DNA of 16,506 nucleotides from DATAEU01 sp046724395 (GTDB lineage: Bacteria > Actinomycetota > UBA4738 > HRBIN12). The notes beneath the pieces are model-generated. The model made no database searches, had not been told where the DNA came from, and saw only the letters and a program-made list of their open reading frames with translations. Each line of letters begins with the position of its first letter. Within the stretch, counting starts at the first letter, position 1. The stretch spans positions 1 to 16,506 of the forward strand of contig JBKOWM010000135.1 in the NCBI GenBank assembly GCA_046724395.1. Direction: 5' to 3'. Both the position numbers and the translations under genes were made by a program. Shown here piece by piece: positions 6,209 to 10,763 of the stretch.

Positions 6209-6598
6209 ATGGACATCCGAATCCAATGCGTCGTCGTCGACGCGCACGATTGCGAGGTTCTCGCCCGCTTCTGGTCGAGCGTACTCGGCTGGCGAATCAC
6301 GCACGAGGCTGATCAAGAGTGGGCCATCGAGCCGCCCGAAGGCAGTCCCGAGGCCGATGTCGCTCCTGATGTCCTGTTCGTCAAGGTCCCCGACGAGAAG
6401 ATCGTCAAGAACCGTCTTCATTTCGACCTCCGACCCAAGGACCAGGACGCGGAGGTCGAACGAATCATCGATCTCGGAGCGACCCGAATCGACATCGGGC
6501 AGGGAGACGTGAGCTGGGTCGTCCTCGCCGATCCGGAGGGAAACGAATTCTGCGTCCTGCGGCCGCTTCCTGCCTCGACCACAGCAGTGTCGACGTAG
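6209..6598 (+). CDS. VOC-superfamily protein (glyoxalase-like domain)
   Basis: A 129-aa cytoplasmic protein of the vicinal-oxygen-chelate fold, in the glyoxalase-like group common in actinobacteria. The first beta-alpha-beta module runs from IQCVVVDAHD through LARFWSSVLGW (residues 5-28); a linker with EWAIEPPEG follows; the second module starts at NRLHFDLRPKDQD (68-80) and ends with VVLADPEGNEFCVLRP (104-119). His71 and Glu113 are at positions typical of metal ligands in the fold. Length is normal for a single two-module protein, which would normally dimerise. No Shine-Dalgarno is present; the TAATGT box seven bases upstream suits leaderless translation. It stands alone between the methyltransferase remnant and an empty stretch. 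The substrate cannot be predicted; relatives include resistance and degradation enzymes as well as proteins of unknown role. Confidence 0.88.
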   Translation: MDIRIQCVVVDAHDCEVLARFWSSVLGWRITHEADQEWAIEPPEGSPEADVAPDVLFVKVPDEKIVKNRLHFDLRPKDQDAEVERIIDLGATRIDIGQGDVSWVVLADPEGNEFCVLRPLPASTTAVST

Positions 6599-7010
6599 AA
6601 GGTCGTAGGCCCGGACCAGACATCCTCACGGCCTCGGTGATGGACGCCTCCCGAGCCTCGGCGTGCCGATCGAAAACGTACGTGACCCGGGAGAACGCCG
6701 CCACGTCTCGCGTCCAGGCCCTCCAATTCGGGGAGGAGATGAACACCCGCCTCCGGGCGGTCCCACGCCCAGGTTAGGCTCCTCCATTGCCCACCGCTGA
6801 TTGACCAGACTCGACCCAGTTGGGGGCATCGTCGCCCCATGAAAGTCGGTTCAGGCCGACATGACCCTCGCTCACGCCGGCAACGACGATAATCCGTCGC
6901 GACGTCCCGACGCGGTTTGGCCCGGCCCTGTCTTTCATGTCGATCGCTGCATGAGCAACGGAGGAAGGTCAGAATCGACTCGTAGCAGATCGACTCCTAA
7001 CATGGTCGTT
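6599..7010. other. 412-base stretch without a supported gene
   Basis: No convincing gene was found. Two short minus-strand frames were considered: 34 codons at 6875-6774, and a frame from a GTG at 6746 whose start (FISSPNWRAWTRDVAAFSRV) looks protein-like but which then runs antisense through the VOC gene. Neither has a good start signal. The plus-strand frame of the downstream GNAT gene is open from 6861, but the extra residues are low-complexity. The last 36 bases carry the GNAT promoter. The stretch could be the remains of a deleted gene. Confidence 0.4.
6975..7003 (+). promoter_or_regulatory. Promoter of a leaderless GNAT gene
   Basis: TCGACT (6975-6980, a TTGACA variant) and TAACAT (6998-7003) are separated by the optimal 17 bases. 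Seven bases after the -10 box is the ATG at 7011, so the start codon is at or very near the transcription start. Both elements can be seen at good spacing, which is unusual in this window. Confidence 0.5.
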
Positions 7011-7421
7011 ATGCCGGTTGTCTACGAGTGGCGAGGCGAGTTTACGAACGAGGAACTGAATACCCTCCACGCGGAGGCGTTCGAGACTCGGGTGTATGAC
7101 CAGTCAGAGTGGAACTGGTCCGAGCAGTTGTACTCGCACAGCCTCGGATGGGTGGTAGCGAGGGACGGGCAGGGCGGTTCGCTGGTCGGGTTCGTGAACG
7201 TGCCGTGGGATGGGCTCGTGCATGCGTGGATTCAGGACACGATGGTTGCCCAGGTTGTCCGCCACCAAGGCATCGGGAAGCGGGTCGTTGCGATCGCAGT
7301 CGAGGAGGCTCGGAGCGCCGGTTGTGAATGGATGCACGTCGACTTCGGAAGCCCTCTGAGGCCCTTCTACTTCGATACCTGTGGGTTCGAGCCGACGAAT
7401 GCTGGCGTGATCGCCCTGTGA
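7011..7421 (+). CDS. GNAT family N-acetyltransferase
   Basis: A 136-aa GCN5-related acetyltransferase, transferring an acetyl group from acetyl-CoA to an unknown amine. The core is recognised from the strand WVVARDGQGGSLVGFVNVPWDG (residues 47-68), the strand 4 segment AWIQDTMVAQVVRHQGIGKRVV with the pyrophosphate-binding loop R84-H-Q-G-I-G-K90, a following helix (VVAIAVEEARSAG), and the C-terminal PFYFDTCGFEPTN (118-130) typical of the family's last strands. Length is at the short end of normal. The ATG at 7011 is preferred over 7002 because it lies seven bases after a TAACAT -10 box and because the protein then begins at a plausible first strand. It is followed at once by a hairpin and faces a second, unrelated GNAT gene on the other strand. 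Substrate unknown; single-domain GNATs act on antibiotics, peptides or small amines. Confidence 0.88.
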   Translation: MPVVYEWRGEFTNEELNTLHAEAFETRVYDQSEWNWSEQLYSHSLGWVVARDGQGGSLVGFVNVPWDGLVHAWIQDTMVAQVVRHQGIGKRVVAIAVEEARSAGCEWMHVDFGSPLRPFYFDTCGFEPTNAGVIAL

Positions 7422-7438
7422 GGCGACTCCTCGTCGCC
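7422..7438. terminator. Hairpin after the GNAT gene
   Basis: GGCGAC-TCCTC-GTCGCC is a perfect 6-bp stem with a 5-base loop beginning on the base after the TGA stop. There is no T-tract. It lies between convergent GNAT genes and may act as a terminator. Confidence 0.42.
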
Positions 7439-7520
7439 CCTGAAGGACCACTGTCGGCGGATCGGGTGCACGAGGGCCGCCCCTTGTCGCTGCGATCAAC
7501 TGCGGTTCGGAGACGAATCG

Positions 7521-7913
7521 CTACGAGGGGTACAGGCGGAAACCGACCATCGGCCGCCCCGGGAGGCGCTCGTAGAAGTGCGGTCCTCCGTCTTCGGTAA
7601 GTAGATCCAGGCGCTTGGCCTTCGTTCGCCGGAATGCCTCGGACACGAGCGTGGTCCCGATACCCTGCCCCCGCTCCGAGGCGGCGACGACCAACGTCCC
7701 GATGATCCAGTTGATGTCACCATCGGTCAGCACTTCGATCGCTCCGACCAGCAGTCCGTCTCGAATCGCTACGAGCGTCGTTGTCCCGGGCGCGGTCAGC
7801 GCACGTGCGACCCGTTGCGGATCGTCCCACGACTCCCATCCTTCAGCCACACAGAGAGCGGACACAGCTTCCGCGTGAGCCGGGAGGAAGCTTTCGATGC
7901 TTACGTCGACCAT
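7521..7913 (-). CDS. GNAT family N-acetyltransferase
   Basis: A 130-aa acetyl-CoA-dependent N-acetyltransferase. Visible landmarks are an N-terminal strand and helix (VSIESFLPAHAEAVSALC, residues 4-21), the strand pair TTLVAIRDGLLVGAIEVLTDG (45-65), strand 4 plus the acetyl-CoA loop in IGTLVVAASERGQGIGTTLV (71-90, loop R81-G-Q-G-I-G86), strand 5 RLDLLTED (101-108) and HFYERLPGRPMVGFRLYP at the C-terminus. The ATG at 7913 is chosen because the minus strand has TACTGT exactly six bases upstream, the leaderless arrangement; the frame is open further back but that part is low-complexity. It lies 85 bases downstream of the 112-aa membrane protein gene on the same strand, with its own promoter. It is no close copy of the convergent GNAT gene, so this is not a recent duplication. 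Substrate unknown. Confidence 0.88.
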   Translation of the reverse strand: MVDVSIESFLPAHAEAVSALCVAEGWESWDDPQRVARALTAPGTTTLVAIRDGLLVGAIEVLTDGDINWIIGTLVVAASERGQGIGTTLVSEAFRRTKAKRLDLLTEDGGPHFYERLPGRPMVGFRLYPS

Positions 7914-7919
7914 GCTCAA

Positions 7920-7925
7920 ACAGTA
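7920..7925 (-). promoter_or_regulatory. -10 box of a leaderless GNAT gene
   Basis: On the minus strand TACTGT is followed by TTGAGC and then the ATG at 7913: TANNNT, six bases, start codon. Confidence 0.5.
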
Positions 7926-7998
7926 TCTCGGACGCGGTCGAGGAGTTTGAGCTTCCGGGGCTCCAAGCCGCGGCCGACGCGTGGAGTGGCGCCGTTCG

Positions 7999-8337
7999 CT
8001 ACTTCGGCACCCCCCACTTCCTGCGCCATTCGTCGACGCGCGCAGGCGTCCAGTACGCCCAGAACTCTTCGGGCGTCTGGCCACCTGTCATCGCGGGGTA
8101 CCTCTCGGGCGCCTGGGCGCGGAGCGCCTCCATTCCCTGTGAGTCGAGCAGCCACTTGTCCTTCTGATTCGGCATCTGCTTGCGTAGCTCGTGCAGCTCT
8201 TCCTCGAGGAGAAGTTGGCGAAGCCGCTCCGCGTCGTGTCGCTTCCGCTCGCGTTCACCGATCGTGTTGACGGCGACCACCCAGGCCACGATCAGGACGA
8301 CGATGAGCGCGACCATGGCCAGGAGGAGGGTGATCAC
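7999..8337 (-). CDS. Single-pass membrane protein with coiled-coil-like helix
   Basis: I do not recognise a named family. From the GTG at 8337 it is 112 aa: one strongly hydrophobic helix (about residues 3-24), then a highly charged helix (ERERKRHDAERLRQLLLEEELHELRK, here noted at 27-53) likely to form a coiled coil, and a Trp-rich C-terminus with EEFWAYWTPARVDEWRRKWG (91-110). The charged part after the helix suggests a cytoplasmic C-terminus. The start is uncertain: a textbook GGAGGT lies at 8359-8354 but only a CTG (8349) is at the right distance; the GTG at 8337 is 16 bases away, and an in-frame ATG at 8415 would add 26 polar residues. It is divergent from the 39-aa gene and precedes the GNAT gene. 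It resembles small membrane adaptors, but nothing shows a partner. Confidence 0.65.
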   Translation of the reverse strand: MITLLLAMVALIVVLIVAWVVAVNTIGERERKRHDAERLRQLLLEEELHELRKQMPNQKDKWLLDSQGMEALRAQAPERYPAMTGGQTPEEFWAYWTPARVDEWRRKWGVPK

Positions 8338-8548
8338 GTGCCCGTCCAGTGCGACCTCCTTGCCGTTGCCGGGATCCCGATCGTACGGCGCTGTGCACGC
8401 GCGCTTGGACAACATCGGAGGATTCACGCGATAACCGAAGCGCAACGCGCGAATCGTTGACCACTGGGAGGGGGCCAAACGGCCTAGTTCAAACGGCGTT
8501 CGTCCTGTTTGCGTCGTTCGTCGGATACCGCACTCGGGTGACGCCATC

Positions 8549-8554
8549 TAGTAT
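8549..8554 (+). promoter_or_regulatory. -10 box of the leaderless 39-aa/76-aa gene pair
   Basis: TAGTAT (TANNNT) is followed by six bases and the ATG at 8561. The stretch 8338-8548 behind it holds no gene I can support beyond a possible 5' extension of the divergent membrane protein. Confidence 0.5.
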
Positions 8555-8560
8555 CCCTTC

Positions 8561-8680
8561 ATGGACGAACGGCGGAGCCCGGGTCGATTTCGCGATCGGT
8601 TGTTCGGAGGAGGGGATTCGATGTTCCGGAGGCTGACCATCGCGTTCCTCTGCGATGCGCTGCGCGGGGCGCATCGATGA
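8561..8680 (+). CDS. Small leader-like ORF, 39 aa
   Basis: A short frame starting at the ATG six bases after a TAGTAT -10 box and ending at a TGA that overlaps the ATG of the next gene (ATGA, 8677-8680). The peptide is basic: MDERRSPGRFRDRLFGGG, then an amphipathic-looking second half (FRRLTIAFLCDALRGAHR) with one Cys. No family is recognised. Its placement as the first frame of a leaderless mRNA, translationally coupled to the next gene, suggests that it lets ribosomes load before the downstream gene, which has no visible Shine-Dalgarno. It could also be functional as a peptide. It would be missed by annotation pipelines with a length cut-off. Confidence 0.5.
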   Translation: MDERRSPGRFRDRLFGGGDSMFRRLTIAFLCDALRGAHR

Positions 8681-8907
8681 GTGCCGTCGCCACGCGCGAT
8701 GCCGACATCTACTGGATCGTGTACGTGACGAGTCCCGGAACTCCGGAGGGCGTCACGCAGGTCGACCGCCGCTTCGAGTTCAGGGGCGAGGACGCGGGGA
8801 TCCGCGGCTGGAACTGCTACGAGGCCGCCGAGCGGCACGGCCTCACCGTGCGAGCGGAGAAAGTCCGCGTGAAGACCGAGGTGCCGACCCGATCGTTCTC
8901 CACGTGA
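8677..8907 (+). CDS. Hypothetical protein, 76 aa
   Basis: I do not recognise this protein. It has balanced composition with predicted strands (DIYWIVYVTSPG near residues 10-21, FEFRGED near 33-39, LTVRAEKVRVKTEV near 56-69) and a Trp/Cys-containing middle (GIRGWNCYEAAERHG), consistent with a small compact alpha/beta domain. No signal peptide or membrane helix is present. The ATG at 8677 overlaps the stop of the 39-aa frame by four bases and has no good ribosome-binding site, so translation is probably coupled. The gene ends 95 bases before the next, separately promoted gene; that gap carries a short hairpin and a 12-base palindrome. Confidence 0.6.
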   Translation: MSAVATRDADIYWIVYVTSPGTPEGVTQVDRRFEFRGEDAGIRGWNCYEAAERHGLTVRAEKVRVKTEVPTRSFST

Positions 8908-8932
8908 TCGCGTCCGGTCCGCCTCGCTCGGT

Positions 8933-8962
8933 CTCGTCGTACGAGCGCGCCGCTGCGCAGCG
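8933..8962. terminator. Hairpin and 12-base palindrome after the 76-aa gene
   Basis: CTCGT-CGT-ACGAG (8933-8945) is a perfect 5-bp hairpin, and CGCTGCGCAGCG (8951-8962) is a perfect 12-base palindrome. Together they fill the gap between the 76-aa gene and the promoter at 8991. They could terminate transcription or bind a regulator; there is no T-tract. Confidence 0.3.
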
Positions 8963-8990
8963 TCCGGAGGGCCTGTCGAAGAGCGGCAGT

Positions 8991-8996
8991 TAGGTT
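8991..8996 (+). promoter_or_regulatory. -10 box of a leaderless 160-aa gene
   Basis: TAGGTT (TANNNT) is followed by exactly six bases and the GTG at 9003. No -35 is evident. Confidence 0.48.
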
Positions 8997-9002
8997 CGCC
9001 TC

Positions 9003-9485
9003 GTGAACGGGTCGTCGCTCGAGGCGATCGTGTTGTACCTCGGCGGCGACGGCATCCGTCTCCTCATGCCGGAGGGCGGGCAGACGCTCCGGCCGCGATG
9101 GAACCCGGAGCTCGATCCGCACGAGGTGGTCGTGGATGCTGTGGCCGGACTCGGACTTGCCCCCATCATGGTCCACTCGACGTCCTGGCGCCTTGCCGAG
9201 AACACGATCGTGTTGACGTTCCTCGTCGCCGTCACACCACCTGAGCGGCTTCCGGCACGCGTGGGGACCGAGTTGGTCACCCGGTCGGAGCTTGCACGCG
9301 GTCATGCGACGGCGGCGCCTCACCACGTGCAGCTGCAGCACGTGGTCGAGCACGGGTTACGACACCTCGCCTGGCTCGTTCGCGAGGACGAGGCGATCCA
9401 CGAGGCGCTGTCTGGGTGGTCGACGGTGCTCGGGGACTACGTCCCGGAGCCTTTCCGCGCGTTCGGACGGGAACCCGGCGGGTGA
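9003..9485 (+). CDS. Conserved hypothetical protein, 160 aa
   Basis: A soluble protein of a type I believe recurs in actinobacterial genomes without a known function. Features are an N-terminal strand pair (AIVLYLGGDGIRLLMPEGG, residues 8-26), a conserved-looking segment RWNPELDPHEVVVDAVAGLG (32-51), PIMVHSTSWRLAENTIVLTFLVAV (54-77) and a helical C-terminus with HVVEHGLRHLAWLVREDE and DYVPEPFRAFG. The strand-rich first half vaguely resembles a NUDIX fold, but no NUDIX box is present, so I do not assign it. The GTG at 9003 is supported by the TAGGTT box six bases upstream; no Shine-Dalgarno is visible. The next gene on the same strand starts 53 bases downstream with its own possible -10 box. 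Gene existence is confident; function unknown. Confidence 0.75.
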   Translation: MNGSSLEAIVLYLGGDGIRLLMPEGGQTLRPRWNPELDPHEVVVDAVAGLGLAPIMVHSTSWRLAENTIVLTFLVAVTPPERLPARVGTELVTRSELARGHATAAPHHVQLQHVVEHGLRHLAWLVREDEAIHEALSGWSTVLGDYVPEPFRAFGREPGG

Positions 9486-9526
9486 GCGCTGCCCTGAGCG
9501 GTTGCGCTTCCGCCGGGTCGATGGGG

Positions 9527-9532
9527 CAGACT
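9527..9532 (+). promoter_or_regulatory. Possible -10 box deciding the start of the 252-aa gene
   Basis: CAGACT lies six bases before the GTG at 9539. It differs at one base from the TAGACT before the 57-aa gene and supports 9539 rather than the ATG at 9521 as the start. Confidence 0.35.
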
Positions 9533-9538
9533 TATCAC

Positions 9539-10297
9539 GTGGCGGAATCCGACGATCTCGAGCGTACGATCGACGACCTATACGCCGGAGCGCTCGATTC
9601 CTTCACGTCCGAGCGCGACGCGCTCGCGAAGCGCCTGAAGGCGGAGGGCGACGACGGTGGGGCGAGCCGCGTTGGAGCGCTTCGCAAGCCCGTGCGTTCG
9701 GCGTGGGCGATCGACCGCCTCGCGCGTGAGGACCGACCGGCGATCGAGGAGCTAGTCGCGCTCGGGCAGCGGCTGCGGACGGCACAACAGCGCGCGCTGT
9801 CGGGCGCCGGCGCGGAGGAGCTCCGCGATCGGTCCGAGGAGCGCCGCCGAATGGTGACGGCGCTCGCTCGGCGCGCAGCTGGCCTTCTCGGCGAGGACGA
9901 GCCGCCCGCTGCGGCGCTGGAAGACATCACGGCGACGCTGGAGGCCGCCACGATCGACGAGGACGCCGCTCAGCTGGTCCTCGCCGGCCGGCTCACGAAG
10001 CCACTACCGAGGCCGTCGGGCTTCGGCGACGTGGTGGGTCTGCGGCCCGTGCAGGGGGAACGGTCGGCGGCGTCACCCGAGCCGAGTGCGGCGGAGGAGC
10101 GAGCGGAGCAGCGCCGTCACGACCGGGAGCTGAAGACGGCCGAGGCACGGGAGCGCAAGGCGCGCGAACGCGTCGAACGGCTCAGGGCCGAGATAGACCG
10201 GCTGCAGCGGAGCATCTCGGACACTCGTGACGAGCTGCGCGCCGCGGAGGCCGATGCGCGAGGAGCGGCCGTCGAGGTCCGCCGCCTTCGCCGATGA
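9539..10297 (+). CDS. Conserved hypothetical protein with C-terminal coiled coil, 252 aa
   Basis: A soluble, strongly helical and charged protein of a type familiar from actinobacterial genomes but without a known role. The N-terminal region (ESDDLERTIDDLYAGALDSF, then ERDALAKRLKAEG and ALRKPVRSAWAIDRLAR, residues 1-63) is the most characteristic part. A helical middle with GRLTKPLPRPSGF (about 155-167) follows, then a long charged coiled coil (about 185-252: repeated Glu/Arg/Ala with ERVERLRAEIDRLQ). The coiled coil suggests self-association or scaffolding. The GTG at 9539 is preferred since the family-like sequence begins there and a CAGACT box lies six bases upstream; the frame is open back to 9416, overlapping the previous gene. 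It ends ten bases before the end of the convergent 78-aa gene. Confidence 0.75.
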   Translation: MAESDDLERTIDDLYAGALDSFTSERDALAKRLKAEGDDGGASRVGALRKPVRSAWAIDRLAREDRPAIEELVALGQRLRTAQQRALSGAGAEELRDRSEERRRMVTALARRAAGLLGEDEPPAAALEDITATLEAATIDEDAAQLVLAGRLTKPLPRPSGFGDVVGLRPVQGERSAASPEPSAAEERAEQRRHDRELKTAEARERKARERVERLRAEIDRLQRSISDTRDELRAAEADARGAAVEVRRLRR

Positions 10298-10307
10298 GTC
10301 GAGCCGG

Positions 10308-10544
10308 CTAGAACAGACCGCGAGTCGCGGCAGCGGCGAGCTCGCCCACGACCCAGAGCCCGAGGCCGAGGCTCACACCGGTGCCCGCGACGAAGGCCAG
10401 CAGCCTGCCGGCTGCGCGCGGCCGCTCACCGGTGAGCGGCGCCCAGACCGAGTCCGGCGGCGCGAACGCGAATGCCTCGCCGGTTGTCGCCGCGGGATGG
10501 CCTCCGTCACGGGTCCGGTCGACGATCGAAGTACGCAGGCTCAT
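10308..10544 (-). CDS. Small membrane protein, 78 aa
   Basis: An unrecognised protein with a polar N-terminal half (MSLRTSIVDRTRDGG, FAFAPPDSVWAPLTG) and one C-terminal transmembrane helix (about residues 46-72, LLAFVAGTGVSLGLGLWVVG within it), giving a tail-anchored layout. Its ATG at 10544 overlaps the TGA of the 45-aa gene upstream (ATGA, 10544-10541 on the minus strand), so the two are probably co-translated. No separate ribosome-binding site is seen. The pair is divergent from leuS, with 85 bases between the start codons. It ends 10 bases from the convergent 252-aa gene. Real gene likely; function unknown. Confidence 0.65.
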   Translation of the reverse strand: MSLRTSIVDRTRDGGHPAATTGEAFAFAPPDSVWAPLTGERPRAAGRLLAFVAGTGVSLGLGLWVVGELAAAATRGLF

Positions 10545-10678
10545 CGTGGCAGCAGGCGCAAGGCGATGGGCCCGAAGACGACGTAGCCGGCGATGAACGT
10601 CAACAGAAGGGTTCCCATTGCCACGCCAGCGGCGCGAGCCGCTCGGGACCGCATCACCTGGGTCATGGCGTCCTTCAT
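10541..10678 (-). CDS. Very small membrane protein, 45 aa
   Basis: A short frame encoding a basic amphipathic start (MKDAMTQVMRSRAARAAG) and one hydrophobic segment (about residues 19-39, ending FGPIALRLLPR), so a single-pass or monotopic membrane peptide. Its stop overlaps the start of the 78-aa membrane protein by four bases, indicating an operon. The ATG at 10678 has no good ribosome-binding site; an in-frame ATG at 10666 has AAGGA four bases upstream and is an alternative. Being below common length cut-offs, it is easily missed. The two-gene layout suggests a pair that act together in the membrane; no family was recognised. Confidence 0.55.
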   Translation of the reverse strand: MKDAMTQVMRSRAARAAGVAMGTLLLTFIAGYVVFGPIALRLLPR

Positions 10679-10748
10679 GCTGCTCTGATTTCCCGCCGAA
10701 GGCGCAGGTGAAACGACTGATTGCGGCTGTGCGGCCGAAGGGCTCGTG

Positions 10749-10754
10749 TAGCAT
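10749..10754 (+). promoter_or_regulatory. -10 box of leuS
   Basis: TAGCAT (TANNNT) lies nine bases upstream of the leuS ATG at 10764. Transcription from the A at 10761 would leave a leader of about three bases, so leuS should be leaderless or nearly so. The 9-base string GTAGCATCG recurs in front of holA. No T-box, which controls aminoacyl-tRNA synthetases in Firmicutes, fits in the 85-base gap. Confidence 0.45.
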
Positions 10755-10763
10755 CGATCGACG

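Noticed and set aside
6465..6746. Minus-strand frame with a plausible first 30 residues
   Set aside because: The second half is antisense to the VOC gene, the GTG start has only a badly spaced GGAGG, and no family was recognised.
6774..6875. 34-codon minus-strand frame in the empty stretch
   Set aside because: No ribosome-binding site, and the nearest TATCGT is ten bases before the GTG; too short to support by composition alone.
7011..7913. The two facing GNAT genes as a duplicated pair or inverted repeat
   Set aside because: Their sequences share only the generic acetyl-CoA loop; there is no DNA-level repeat.
9416..9538. 41-residue N-terminal extension of the 252-aa coiled-coil protein
   Set aside because: It lies largely inside the preceding gene, has low-complexity composition, and the family-like sequence starts at 9539.
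10679..10763. A T-box or other tRNA-sensing leader for leuS
   Set aside because: The gap is only 85 bases, contains no T-box-like sequence, and leuS appears nearly leaderless.
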